64,000 bases of DNA from Tetragenococcus koreensis (GTDB taxonomy: Bacteria > Bacillota > Bacilli > Lactobacillales > Enterococcaceae). This document shows, one piece after another, positions 1-9,291 of the stretch (the first letter of the stretch is position 1; each line of letters begins with the position of its first letter). The position numbers and the translations under genes were made by a program. Where the stretch lies: positions 620,001-684,000 of the forward strand of contig NZ_CP027786.1 of the NCBI RefSeq assembly GCF_003795145.1. Direction: 5' to 3'. A model generated the notes under the pieces. It was not told where the DNA came from. It was given only the letters and a program-made list of their open reading frames with translations, and made no database searches.

Positions 1-46
1 TGCATAATTGGTTAGAAGAGGATTAAGCTTAGTTAGTAAAAGAGCC

Positions 47-92
47 AAAAAATGGTGGAAGAACAATTGATTGTTTCTTCCACCATTTTTTT
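47..92 (-). terminator. Intrinsic terminator of the recU-pbp1A operon, probably bidirectional
   Basis: An inverted repeat with 17-base arms (about 47-63 and 76-92) carries a TGGTGGAAGAA / TTCTTCCACCA stem. It has an A run on one side and a T run on the other, so it can terminate transcription in both directions. It lies 15 bp beyond the pbp1A stop codon. Confidence 0.8.
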
Positions 93-106
93 AATTAAGA
101 GCCCGT

Positions 107-2521
107 TTATTCTGAACTTTCTTCCTCTGAGTCGGGAGGAGATTCATCTTCACTGCCTCCATCTTCGTTGTCTCCGCCAGTGTCTTCTTCACTGTCGTCA
201 TTACTACTATCATCGTTTCCAGTATCTGGGTTTTCATCTTCGGAAGGAGGCTCCTCCTCAGACGAAGATGATGGTTCTTCTTCAGGCTCGCTACTAGGTT
301 CTGAACTTTCTTCTTCAGATGAAGACTCTTCTTCTGAAGAAGAGTCTTCATCTGAAGTTTCACTGCTAGGTTCTGAACTTTCTTCTTCCTCTTCAGTCGA
401 AGGCTCTTCTTCTGAAGTTGAAGAAGGTGCTTGCGAAGAAGGTGTTGTCGACGATGATGGCGCACTTCGTCGTCTTGGTGCTTGCGAAGACGACGTCGAA
501 GGTGTGTCATCTTGTCCTTTTAAATAAAGTTCTTTGCCAATACGAACTAAGCCATCTGGCATAGTCCAATCTTCATTTTCAACAGAAGATGATACATATT
601 CCATCAACTCACGATAGACATCAGAAGCTACATGTGAGGATTCACTAGTTACAGGCGTCATTTTGTCATTATATCCCGTCCAAACAGCTAACGAATAGTT
701 TTTAGTATAGCCGACAAAGTTAGAATCAGGAGAAGGGGAGGAGACATTGCCTTCAAGTTCTTCTAATTCGTCATCTGTGTAATTGGAAGTTCCGGTTTTA
801 ACGGCTTGGTACAAGCCTGGGATTGCGGCATTTGTTCCTGTACCGTCAGTAACAACATCTTTTAAGATATCGGTCACCATATAAGCTGTAGTATCTTCCA
901 TGGCTTTTTCACCTTCAACTTCAAAGGCATCTACTTCCTCAGAGCCATCTTGATAAACGATTTTATCAACGTATTGCGGCTCATAATAAGTACCACCGTT
1001 AGCAAATGCAGAGTAAGCAGCGGCCATTTTCAGACTAGATATGCCGTATTTTGTACCATCTTGTGTGTCGGAGTTACTTGATATGGCATTGGATTGGTTC
1101 AAGCTTTCGTAATGAATATTCAAATTTCCCAGGAATTCTTGGATTGAATCAGCTCCTACATCAGCAAACAACTTTGCTGCAGGAATGTTTCTTGAAAGCA
1201 CTAAAGCTTTGCGTAAAGTCATAGATCCCATAAACGAATTATCCCAGTTATTGATTTGGGTATCGCTGCCTTCATAAGAATAAGGTTCATCGACAATTGT
1301 TTTAGCTGTAGGATATTTTAAGAATTCAAAAGCAGGGCCGTAATCAACGACCGGTTTTACTGTAGATCCAAAATCTCTAGAAGTATTGACGGCTAAATTA
1401 TTGCCTAAAATTGTTCCTTCTTCCACATTTCGAGCACCAATCTGAGCTTTTACTTCCCCTGTATTAGGGTCGATCAATGTAGAAGCAACTTGCATCTTAT
1501 CATCGGGGTAATCTACATATTCATCAGAATTTACAATATCATACAAACGTTTTTGCGCGTCCTCATCTAAGTTGGTATAAATATTAAGTCCATCTCGATA
1601 GACATCTTTACCAGTCTTATCTTCCACTTCTTTGATTACTTCTTTTGTATAGTTATCATAATATTTATAATCATCATCTTCTTGTTCGAGTTCTTGTAGT
1701 CCATCATCAACAGGCGTGTTTTCAGCTTCTTCATATTCTTGCTGAGTAATTTTGTTATTATCTAACATTGTATATAAAACAGTATCACGACGTTCTTGTG
1801 CTTCTTCTTGATTGACATAAGGATCATAGTAATTTGGCGCATTAGGCATACCAGCGATTAAGGCAGTTTCGGCAAGTGATAGTTCGTTTAATGATTTACC
1901 ATAAAAAGCTTGGGACGCTGTTTGCATACCATAAAAGCCGTTGGACATATACACTTTATTAATATAATAAGTTAGAATTTCTTGCTTGGAATGCTGCCGT
2001 TCTAATTTGACTGCCAGCCAAGCTTCTTGCGCTTTACGTTTTAGTGTTTGGTCTTCCTCACTGGTAGAAAAATAAGAAAGTTTAATTAACTGTTGCGTTA
2101 ATGTACTGCCACCTTGTAAGTCTTGACTGGTCATATTGGAAAAAGCTGAACCAGCAATTCTTATGGGGTCAACACCGATGTGATTATAAAAACGACGATC
2201 TTCTATTGAAACAATCGCATCTTCTAGTTGTTGAGGAACATCAGTCGGTGAAATTTTTTCGCGTCTTTCTGACCCAATGTCTTGAAAAATTTCGCCGTTT
2301 GCAGCGTAAAGTTTGGAAGAAACAGTTGCATCTAATTCTTCTTCGCTTAATGCTGGCGCGTCTTTAGCATAAAATGCAAAGAGGCCAGCCCCAGCGATCA
2401 AAACGATACCAGCAATTATGAATAAGGTAACGAAAATTTTAAGTAAAATAGAGCCAACACTACGTTTTTTGGGGCCATTTTGCTGGTGTCGACTGGCTCG
2501 TGAATCTGATTGATTTGCCAT
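107..2521 (-). CDS. pbp1A: Class A penicillin-binding protein 1A with acidic Ser/Glu tail
   Basis: Bifunctional peptidoglycan synthase (glycosyltransferase plus transpeptidase) anchored in the membrane, 804 residues. A basic cytoplasmic N-terminus precedes one transmembrane segment (about 25-50). A GT51 domain follows, with the EDRRFYNHIGVDP motif near residue 107, then a transpeptidase domain with the STVK serine, the SRN motif and KTGTSN. The last ~115 residues are almost entirely Ser, Glu, Pro and Asp, a low-complexity tail expected outside the membrane. The ATG has an AAAGGAG site and lies 2 bp after recU, the recU-ponA order of Bacillales and Lactobacillales, so the two are almost certainly cotranscribed. 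Function is firm; the tail's role is unknown. Confidence 0.95.
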   Translation of the reverse strand: MANQSDSRASRHQQNGPKKRSVGSILLKIFVTLFIIAGIVLIAGAGLFAFYAKDAPALSEEELDATVSSKLYAANGEIFQDIGSERREKISPTDVPQQLEDAIVSIEDRRFYNHIGVDPIRIAGSAFSNMTSQDLQGGSTLTQQLIKLSYFSTSEEDQTLKRKAQEAWLAVKLERQHSKQEILTYYINKVYMSNGFYGMQTASQAFYGKSLNELSLAETALIAGMPNAPNYYDPYVNQEEAQERRDTVLYTMLDNNKITQQEYEEAENTPVDDGLQELEQEDDDYKYYDNYTKEVIKEVEDKTGKDVYRDGLNIYTNLDEDAQKRLYDIVNSDEYVDYPDDKMQVASTLIDPNTGEVKAQIGARNVEEGTILGNNLAVNTSRDFGSTVKPVVDYGPAFEFLKYPTAKTIVDEPYSYEGSDTQINNWDNSFMGSMTLRKALVLSRNIPAAKLFADVGADSIQEFLGNLNIHYESLNQSNAISSNSDTQDGTKYGISSLKMAAAYSAFANGGTYYEPQYVDKIVYQDGSEEVDAFEVEGEKAMEDTTAYMVTDILKDVVTDGTGTNAAIPGLYQAVKTGTSNYTDDELEELEGNVSSPSPDSNFVGYTKNYSLAVWTGYNDKMTPVTSESSHVASDVYRELMEYVSSSVENEDWTMPDGLVRIGKELYLKGQDDTPSTSSSQAPRRRSAPSSSTTPSSQAPSSTSEEEPSTEEEEESSEPSSETSDEDSSSEEESSSEEESSEPSSEPEEEPSSSSEEEPPSEDENPDTGNDDSSNDDSEEDTGGDNEDGGSEDESPPDSEEESSE

Positions 2522-2523
2522 GT

Positions 2524-3144
2524 TTAGGTTTTCTCCTTTGCTTGTAAATGCTTATCAACTGCTGCTAAATAAGGAATGCGCGGTGCGACCTTTGGATAAA
2601 TTTCAATGGCATTTTTCTCAATAACAGCTATTGGCAATGACTTTTTTTGATTTTTTTGGTTACGCCAATAAGAAATAAGCAATTCACTATCTAGAAAAAA
2701 GCAACGATTTAATGTTGAAAACCATAATAAGACAAAACAGATCCCCTTTTGTTTAATGCATTGTTCCATATGAGCAATTTGGTGCTCATGGAAATTCTTA
2801 AAGGGAAATGAAGTCTTATTTTTGGTTTCTTTTGCTTCAAAATCAAGGTAGTGACCTTTATATACTCCATTATAATCGGTAGTAGATGCTTCTTTGAAGT
2901 AAGCTTCTCTAATGACAGCAGCACTTCTTCTAGGATAATCAACCTTTACGATTTGTAACGGAATTGGTTTTTTGTGCACCACGGCGATATCGTGATTGCG
3001 ATAATATTGATTGCTTTGATTAATTGCTTCTTCAAACCGCATCCCACGGTTTGCAAAATTTGTTGATCTATCTTTTTCTTGCATTTTTTGTTTTGACGCT
3101 TCATTATAATGGCTAGGATGGCCATTTGGATAATTAAATACCAA
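2524..3144 (-). CDS. recU: Holliday junction resolvase RecU
   Basis: Endonuclease that resolves Holliday junctions in recombinational repair and chromosome segregation; about 206 residues, the family's usual size. It shows the NRGM motif near the N-terminus, the TTDYNG stretch and the FEAKETK active-site segment, then the conserved APRIPYL block near the C-terminus. I prefer the TTG start at 3144 (Met-Val-Phe-Asn-Tyr-Pro-Asn-Gly) because AGGAG lies about 10 bases upstream. A GTG at 3153 is in frame but only one base from that site. It is transcribed divergently from ypsA and followed 2 bp later by pbp1A. Confidence 0.93.
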   Translation of the reverse strand: MVFNYPNGHPSHYNEASKQKMQEKDRSTNFANRGMRFEEAINQSNQYYRNHDIAVVHKKPIPLQIVKVDYPRRSAAVIREAYFKEASTTDYNGVYKGHYLDFEAKETKNKTSFPFKNFHEHQIAHMEQCIKQKGICFVLLWFSTLNRCFFLDSELLISYWRNQKNQKKSLPIAVIEKNAIEIYPKVAPRIPYLAAVDKHLQAKEKT

Positions 3145-3205
3145 GATCCTCACACTCCTAGGCCATATTATACCAAAAAGATAAAAAGAAAGAAAAGGTA
3201 ATATT

Positions 3206-3757
3206 ATGCAAACTATTCGTACGTTGGTTGTTACCGGTTATAGAAGCTTTGAATTAGGTGTTTTTCAGGAAAATGATCCCAAGATAAAAGTTATTAAGAA
3301 AGTTATAAAAACAGCGATTAAACAGTATTTAGAAGAGGGACTGGAGTGGGTGCTAATAGGGGGAAATCTGGGAGTGGAGATTTGGGCTGCAGAACCTATT
3401 GAAGAATTAAAAAAAGAATATCCTGAATTAAAGTTTTCAATTATTTATCCTTATTTAGAGTTTGGAAATAATTGGAATGAAGCCAACCAAGCTATGCTAC
3501 AAAAAGTCGTTGAGCAAGCTGACTATGTTGATGCTGTCAGCCATTTGCCCTATCAAAATTCTAGTCAATTAAAAAATCATACCCATTTTTTACTTACACA
3601 CGCAGATGGAGCCATTGTTGTGTATGATGATGAATTTACTGGCAAGAGCGCATATTTTGTGCATGATGCCAAGGGATATGCACAAAACCATGATTTTTTA
3701 CTTCACCAAATTACCATGGATGATTTAGAAAATGCAGTTTTTGACGATTCTGTTTGA
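3206..3757 (+). CDS. ypsA: YpsA-like DUF1273 (SLOG superfamily) protein
   Basis: A 183-residue protein of the DUF1273/YpsA family, a Rossmann-like SLOG-type fold thought to bind a nucleotide-related ligand. In Bacillus and Staphylococcus relatives it influences cell division. The VTGYRSFELGVF opening, the IGGNLGVEIWAAE stretch and the YDDEFTGKSAYFV segment match the family. It is divergent from recU and followed 70 bp later by gpsB, the usual Firmicutes order and consistent with a link to division. The ligand and biochemical activity are not established. Confidence 0.88.
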   Translation: MQTIRTLVVTGYRSFELGVFQENDPKIKVIKKVIKTAIKQYLEEGLEWVLIGGNLGVEIWAAEPIEELKKEYPELKFSIIYPYLEFGNNWNEANQAMLQKVVEQADYVDAVSHLPYQNSSQLKNHTHFLLTHADGAIVVYDDEFTGKSAYFVHDAKGYAQNHDFLLHQITMDDLENAVFDDSV

Positions 3758-3827
3758 TTTATTCGCTTTTTTTGGATAGAATGGACTTGAGTTAGAATTA
3801 GTACAAACAAATTAATGAGGTGGAAAC

Positions 3828-4301
3828 ATGGCAAATAAAACATATACTCCCAAAGATATTTTACAACAAGAATTTAAAACAAAAATGCGTGGCTATGATC
3901 CCGTGGAAGTTGATGAATTTCTAGATGGTGTCATCAAAGATTATGAATCTTATAATAAAGAAATTTTAACATTGCAAGAAGAAAATGATCGACTAAATGC
4001 AAAAGTTGCCCAATTAAGTAAAAGCCAAGCAACCAGCTCACGCAATCAAACAGAAACAACATCAAAAAGTCAAACTGTGACTAATTTTGATATCTTAAAA
4101 CGTTTGTCTAATCTAGAAAAAGAAGTTTTTGGTAAAAAATTAGATCAAGAAGTAAACGGTGAAACTCGTTCTGCCAAAACAGTTGGTGATTATAACCGCG
4201 AAGATGATCCGCGGACAGATGATACTCGAACTGCTAGTAGTCGGACAGATGTTAGACGCTCAGGCGATGAAGACGATTTAGAAAAAACACGTAAGTTTTA
4301 A
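3828..4301 (+). CDS. gpsB: Cell division regulator GpsB (DivIVA-type domain)
   Basis: Cytoplasmic, membrane-associated adaptor that coordinates peptidoglycan synthases at the division site; 157 residues, on the long side for the family. The N-terminal DivIVA-like domain includes KMRGYDPVEVDEFLDGV (about residues 23-39), followed by a coiled coil rich in Leu/Glu/Asn. A polar linker and a short conserved C-terminal helix (DILKRLSNLEKEVFG) come next. The remaining tail is rich in Arg, Asp and Thr. RBS GAGGTGG precedes the ATG. In relatives GpsB binds class A PBPs, and pbp1A lies only 1.3 kb away here. rnpB follows directly. Confidence 0.93.
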   Translation: MANKTYTPKDILQQEFKTKMRGYDPVEVDEFLDGVIKDYESYNKEILTLQEENDRLNAKVAQLSKSQATSSRNQTETTSKSQTVTNFDILKRLSNLEKEVFGKKLDQEVNGETRSAKTVGDYNREDDPRTDDTRTASSRTDVRRSGDEDDLEKTRKF

Positions 4302-4313
4302 AATGAAAAAAAT

Positions 4314-4704
4314 TTGTGATTTTCGGATAATCGCGGCTTGAGTAAATCAAGTTGAGGAAAGTCCATGCTCGCACAGACTGAGATGTCTGTAGTGTTCGTG
4401 CTCGGCGAAAAAATAAGCTGAGGTATTTCATTTGAAATAACGGCAGGAAAAAAAGCTAAGGTGTCTTTACACTATGCTTGAGTATCCTTGAAAGTGCCAC
4501 AGTGACGAAGCAATAAGAGAAATCTTATTGGTGGAACGCGGTAAACCCCTCGAGTGAGCAACCCAAACAAAGGTAGGGGCGTTTTTTGCAGCGGAATTCA
4601 ACGCTAGCAAAAAGACAATGTTTGCATTGTAGATAGATGATTATCCAAGTTATTTTGCTCCCTGTAAAATGACTGGACAAAACATGGCTTATAGAAAATC
4701 ACAA
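4314..4704 (+). ncRNA. rnpB: RNase P RNA component, bacterial type B
   Basis: Catalytic RNA that trims the 5' leaders of pre-tRNAs. The universally conserved GAGGAAAGTCCATGCTCGC block lies at about 4353-4371, and the distal AGTGCCACAGTGACG and GGTGGAACGCGGTAAACCCC blocks follow. The ends were set by pairing of TTGTGATTTT at the 5' end with GAAAATCACAA at the 3' end (helix P1). Its place between gpsB and a ypsC-type methyltransferase gene is the standard Firmicutes location. Confidence 0.95.
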
Positions 4705-4714
4705 TAATCAGGGA

Positions 4715-4743
4715 AAATCCTTCCGTTGTGGGAGGTTTTTTTT
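4715..4743 (+). terminator. Terminator downstream of rnpB
   Basis: A short hairpin (TCCTTCC / GGGAGG with a small loop) is followed by eight T residues directly after the rnpB 3' end. Confidence 0.6.
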
Positions 4744-4774
4744 ACCAAAAAGTTAAACCATTTTGGAGGAAACT

Positions 4775-5917
4775 ATGAAAGAGAATCAACGCTTTGATTT
4801 AATTGCTACTGCAGCAAGCGGATTAGAAGCTCTAACGGGGAAAGAATTAAGAAATTTAGGCATTGACTGCCAGATAGAAAACGGACGGGCTCGCTTTCAA
4901 GGGACGATAGAGACGATAGCTACAACGAATTTATGGTTGCGTACAGCGGATCGTATAAAAATTGTGGTTGGCGAATTTGATGCCTATAGTTTTGATGAAT
5001 TATTTGAAAAGGTGAAAGCTTTGCCATGGGAAGAATATCTTCCTTTAGACGCTGCTTTTCCGGTAGCCGGAAAGTCAATCAAATCTAAACTATATAGTAC
5101 ACCAGATTGCCAAGCGATCACCAAAAAGGCAATTGTGGAGCGGATGCGGACATATTATCATCGTCCACAAAACGTTCCGTTGATTGAAACTGGAGCGATG
5201 TATAAACTAGAAGTTATTTTACGGAAAGATCATGTAATGATTTTATTAGATACGACAGGCCCTAGTTTATTTAAACGTGGTTATCGTTTGGAAAAAGGTG
5301 GCGCTCCTTTAAAAGAAAATATGGCTGCAGCCTTGGTTATGTTAACGAATTGGCGTAAAGATAAGCCATTTGTTGATCCGGTTTGTGGTTCTGGTACGTT
5401 ATGTATTGAAGCTGCGCTGATTGGTCATCATCTTGCTCCTGGCTTTAATCGTGATTTTGCTTGTGAAGATTGGGAATGGGTACCTAAAGAAACCTTTGAA
5501 CAGGTAAGAAATGAAGCAGAGGAAGTAGCTGATTACGATGCAGAACTAGATATTACTGGTTTTGATATCAATGGTCAGATGATTGATATTGCTCAAGCAA
5601 ATACTGATGAGCTTGGTTTAGGTGATTCGATTACCTTTAAACAACAAGCATTAAAAGATTTTAGTACAGAAAAAGAAGATGGCGTAATTGTTGCCAATCC
5701 GCCTTATGGAGAACGTTTGGGCGAAGAAGACAATGTACATCAACTTTATGAACAAATGGGACATGTTTTTAAACCTTTGACAACCTGGAGTAAATATATC
5801 CTAACAAGTGATTTAGCTTTTGAGGATTATTACGGGCAAAAAGCAACGAAAAAAAGAAAATTGTATAATGGTGCCTTGCGCACCGATCTGTTTCAGTATT
5901 GGGGTAAACATAAATAA
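4775..5917 (+). CDS. THUMP-domain class I SAM-dependent rRNA methyltransferase (YpsC/RlmL-like)
   Basis: A 380-residue RNA methyltransferase of the YpsC/RlmL-K group, expected to make N2-methylguanosine in 23S rRNA. The N-terminal ferredoxin-like and THUMP region spans about 1-160 for RNA binding. The methyltransferase domain shows SAM motif DPVCGSGTLCIEAA (about 200-213), GFDINGQMIDIA, and the catalytic NPPYGERLGEE motif. The ATG at 4775 is preceded by GGAGGA at 4765-4770, which rules out an in-frame TTG 12 bases upstream. It lies just after rnpB and ends at a strong terminator. The exact target base is not visible from sequence. Confidence 0.88.
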   Translation: MKENQRFDLIATAASGLEALTGKELRNLGIDCQIENGRARFQGTIETIATTNLWLRTADRIKIVVGEFDAYSFDELFEKVKALPWEEYLPLDAAFPVAGKSIKSKLYSTPDCQAITKKAIVERMRTYYHRPQNVPLIETGAMYKLEVILRKDHVMILLDTTGPSLFKRGYRLEKGGAPLKENMAAALVMLTNWRKDKPFVDPVCGSGTLCIEAALIGHHLAPGFNRDFACEDWEWVPKETFEQVRNEAEEVADYDAELDITGFDINGQMIDIAQANTDELGLGDSITFKQQALKDFSTEKEDGVIVANPPYGERLGEEDNVHQLYEQMGHVFKPLTTWSKYILTSDLAFEDYYGQKATKKRKLYNGALRTDLFQYWGKHK

Positions 5918-5924
5918 TATGACT

Positions 5925-5957
5925 AAGAAAGACTGAAGTGACAGTCTTTCTTTTTTT
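5925..5957 (+). terminator. Terminator after the YpsC-like gene
   Basis: The arms AAGAAAGACT and AGTCTTTCTT with a short loop are followed by a T run, 8 bp after the stop codon. Confidence 0.8.
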
Positions 5958-6178
5958 GAAATTCGTTTATTATATTTCTTACACAATCTTTACACAAGCA
6001 AGAAAGAACGCTAATGTAGTCAAGTTATAAAACAAACAAATTAGTTTGAAAGAATGGAAATTAAAGTGTGGAAAACGGTTCTTAAAGTCTACCTTATATT
6101 TTTTCTTTAACTTAAAAATAGTCCTATCATTCGATAAAAAATATCGATAAAGAATATAATTTTCATTCACAATAGATA

Positions 6179-6541
6179 TTAACGTTCTTTTTTAACAGTA
6201 ACGGTCGTACCTTCTCCTTTGCTACTTTCAATCTCTGCTTCATTAACTTGCATACCAACTATAGTCAATCCGCCGTGAGAAATCTGCTTGCCCGCGAGTT
6301 GCCCATAATATTCCTCAAAGTCCTTTCGATAAGAATGGTTCAATCTTTCTTTTGCTTTTTCCAATGTCTCTTTGTCCATACCTTTACCGTTGTCTACAAC
6401 TTTAATTGTGATTGTATCTTTACTTCTAGATACATTAATATCAATGTTAGTCGAGTCCGAATTTACAGCATTTGACAACAATTCATCTACAATTACTTTT
6501 ATCCGATTAATATCTGATCTCAAAATAATCCCTCTTTTCAT
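6179..6541 (-). CDS. Stand-alone GHKL (histidine-kinase-like) ATPase domain protein
   Basis: A 120-residue protein that is only a GHKL ATP-binding fold. The N box is DELLSNAVNSDST (about 19-31), the G1 box DNGKGM (about 55-60), and a G2-like GEGTTVTV lies near the end. No dimerisation/phosphoacceptor helix, sensor or receiver domain is present, so it is not a complete histidine kinase. It resembles the ATPase halves of anti-sigma-type serine kinases or solo HATPase proteins. It begins 8 bp after the DUF1576 membrane-protein frame ends, so the two are very likely one operon. The role is unknown; a switch or regulator acting on the membrane partner is my inference. Confidence 0.75.
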   Translation of the reverse strand: MKRGIILRSDINRIKVIVDELLSNAVNSDSTNIDINVSRSKDTITIKVVDNGKGMDKETLEKAKERLNHSYRKDFEEYYGQLAGKQISHGGLTIVGMQVNEAEIESSKGEGTTVTVKKER

Positions 6542-6549
6542 GTTTATTT

Positions 6550-7793
6550 TTAAAAAATGCTACGGCGGCCCTCTTTACCTATACCTTTCATGACTGCTAT
6601 CACCAATGAGGCAACAAGACCGCCTGAAAAACCATTATTATACAGGTTCATACCACCATGGATAACTCCGATTGTAGATACGATGTACAAATGGAGCATA
6701 CCGGTTATTATTCCAATTATTGGCCCAAACTGTCCCGAAATAGGTGCAAGAGTCGTTCCAAATAATACAGCTAATACTGTTCCAGGTGCATTGGTTTCAT
6801 AAATAGATAAGAAAGAGGCTAATATAACACCTATCATGATGGGTATTATATTGAGTGGATGTTTACCAAAACCTGCAAATCCCACCATTGTGAGTAGGCC
6901 ACTTAAAACAGGACCATTGTAGTTTGTTCCTAGCAGTTCAACGAAAATAACACCAATTAAACCAACGAGTCCCATATTAATTAAGGTATTGTCAAAACCT
7001 GCAATATCTACAAAGTCGGTAATTGTATTTCCAGGTTCTTTCAATACTTTTCGATAATCTTTTAAATTATCAGAGTAGAAAGCGCCAATAAGAACCATAC
7101 TTACAAATAAACCAATCGAAAAAATTCTTAATTGACTATCAAATGTCGTGCCCCATATCAATAAATTTTCTGTCTCATGATCAAACGATCGAAAAATGTT
7201 CATTAGCACTAAACCGACTAATCCGGCTGAGAAGCCAACGTTATAAAGGTTGTAGCCTTCATGAAAACCTAAAGCGTGATTAGCAATTGGAGCAATCACT
7301 AAGCCTGCCATAAATCCAGCTATAATTCCACCCAAAATTCCTAACCCAAATTCAAAGGATGTATGTGTAACGATAGGCGCTAGCGCTGTACCAAATAAAG
7401 CTGGGTATATATTTGTAATGAATTCACGTTTTGTAAGTTTACTGTATATGTATACGCCAAATATAATGGGTAAAATGGACCAAATAGTTTTTCCCATTAA
7501 GGCAAAACCCATCATCGTAAACAGGGTAGCAATAGAAACCCCACTAAATTCTACCTTGTTGATAATCAAAATGATGTATCCAATCAGTCCAACAACGCCG
7601 GCGTTAACAAAGGCAGCGCCCAAACCACCTATACTATGTAATCTGTAACCAAAACTCCTGAAGCAGTAAATATTCGCATCAGCCCATCCGATAATTCATT
7701 TAATGGTTGCATAAATAAACCATGCAATATAAATACTAATATGTAAAATAAAATAATCAATTGTACTTTTCGCTTGTAAATAAAAACTTTCAT
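6550..7793 (-). pseudogene. DUF1576 multi-pass membrane protein, frameshifted near its N-terminus
   Basis: An ATG at 7793 (RBS AAGGGG) opens a frame with a membrane segment that stops after 54 codons at 7629-7631. The remainder continues from about 7640 in a frame shifted by one base, reading on through SIGGLGAAFVNAGVVGL to a stop at 6550. Joined, the product would be about 414 residues with some ten hydrophobic helices and two internally similar halves, each with a HEGYNLYNVGFSAG / HGGMNLYNNGFSGG motif, typical of DUF1576. The shift is a real mutation, a sequencing error or, least likely, a recoding site. A 357-residue piece could still be made from an internal start. Transport function is unproven. 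Confidence 0.75.
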
Positions 7794-8334
7794 CTATTAA
7801 GCCCCTTATTTAAATATTGAATTACTTTCATACATTTATGCAATAATTATGCAGTTCAGTTTATTATAACAAACTAGTAACCGTTTTAGTATAAAATTTA
7901 ATAATACCGCCAGAGTGAAATTTTGGTATAGAGTAGCATTCTTGTTTTATGAGCTCATTGCTTTTTATTTGTTTTGCCTTATCTACCTCTTGCGTGTATG
8001 ATTTCCATTACTGGATACCACCCAAATAATAATGCTATTCCTGGTTTTTTATATCCTAATCTTTCTTGCATTTTTTTAATAGTTTTATCAACTGTAACCA
8101 ATCTAGTAACTCTAGTGAGCTGTAACAATTTTTAAATAAGTGATTATCTCTTTTCATAGTAGTAAATCTTTCTTATTAATGTTAGAATTTTAAAGACTTT
8201 AGCATTTATGAGTTTTTTGTAAAATGTCCTTTAATTTTAGTGAAAGTTTTTTTAAAATAGGTAGGAAGGCAAAAATAAAAATGGAAAATCTGTAGTTGTG
8301 TTTTTACTATATGTAAAATATGGAGGTAAACGTA
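7794..8334. other. Intergenic stretch with a possible decayed coding fragment
   Basis: This 540-bp gap separates the DUF1576 gene from the Na/Pi cotransporter gene. On the minus strand, 7979-8128 reads as an open frame of 49 codons from a TTG and ends in KKPGIALLFGWYPVMEII and a few more residues. It looks protein-like but I recognise no family and see no good ribosome binding site. A TATAAT box on the minus strand near 7862-7867 could serve the DUF1576 gene. Nothing else is supported. Confidence 0.35.
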
Positions 8335-9291
8335 TTGGATGTACAACAAATTATATTTCAATTCATAGGAGGAATTGGGATTTTCTTATTTGGGTTGAAA
8401 TATATGGGGGATGGATTACAAAGAGCTGCCGGCGATAATCTAAGAAGTATTTTAAATACATTTACTTCCACTCCTTTAAGAGCTGTCTTAGCTGGTGCTG
8501 CTGTCACTGCACTTATTCAGAGTAGTACCGGGACTACTGTACTCACTGTTGGGTTAGTTAGCGCCGGATTTATGTCCTTAACTCAAGCTATCGGCGTTAT
8601 CATGGGGGCCAATGTTGGTACGACGATTACAGCGTTTATTATTGGTTTGAACATTAGTGATTACGCCCTTCCAATTATGGGGGCAGGAGCTTTATTCCTA
8701 TTTTTCTTTAAAAATCAATTGATTGCCAGTATTGGACAAATTATTTTTGGTTTTGGTGCTTTATTTTATGGCTTAGATTTAATGGGTAATGGACTTGAGC
8801 CATTACAAAATCTTCAGATATTTAGTGATTTAATGGTTCGATTATCTGATAATCCATTTTTAGGCATTGTCAGCGGGTCAATCATGACACTTATTTTACA
8901 AAGTTCTTCTGCTACTACAGGTATTTTGCAGCAACTATTTTCTCAAGGTGCTATGACTATAGGGGCTGCTTTACCTATTCTTTTTGGTACAAATATAGGA
9001 ACGACGTTTACATCAGTTCTTGCTGCAATGGGAGCTAACCTTGCTGCCAAAAGAACAGCAATCGCTCATGTTATTTTTAATGTATTCGGAACGATTCTTG
9101 CAATGCTGCTTTTTACTCCTTTTACTGGACTTTTGAGTATGCTGACGGATGCTTTTAACTTAAACCCTGCATTACAAATTGCTTTTGCTCATGGAATTTT
9201 CAACTTGTTGTCTGTAGGTGCCTTGATTTGGTTTACACCACAATTGGCTAGTCTTGTGACTCAAGTTTCGCACACCAAATCTGGGAGATAA
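8335..9291 (+). pseudogene. Na/Pi cotransporter, 5' part (membrane domain), cut by an IS
   Basis: N-terminal membrane domain of a NptA/YjbB-type sodium-dependent phosphate cotransporter. Two inverted QSSTGTT / QSSSATT motifs (near residues 66 and 195) and several hydrophobic helices mark the PF02690 repeats. The TTG at 8335 is chosen because GGAGG at 8322-8326 lies 8 bases upstream; an ATG at 8320 would sit on top of that site. The native frame ends at 9259, where an IS begins. The last dozen residues to the stop at 9291 are encoded by the IS terminal repeat. The truncated product might insert in the membrane but lacks its PhoU-like C-terminal domain. Confidence 0.85.

Noticed and set aside
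168-527. Plus-strand open frame rich in Ser/Glu opposite the PBP1A tail
   Set aside because: It is the mirror of the low-complexity GAAGAA/TCTTCT codons of pbp1A; no ribosome site.
5979-6170. 63-codon minus-strand frame
   Set aside because: AT-rich, no recognisable ribosome site or family; looks like chance.
8320-8334. ATG at 8320 as start of the Na/Pi cotransporter
   Set aside because: The GGAGG site lies after it; TTG at 8335 has correct spacing.
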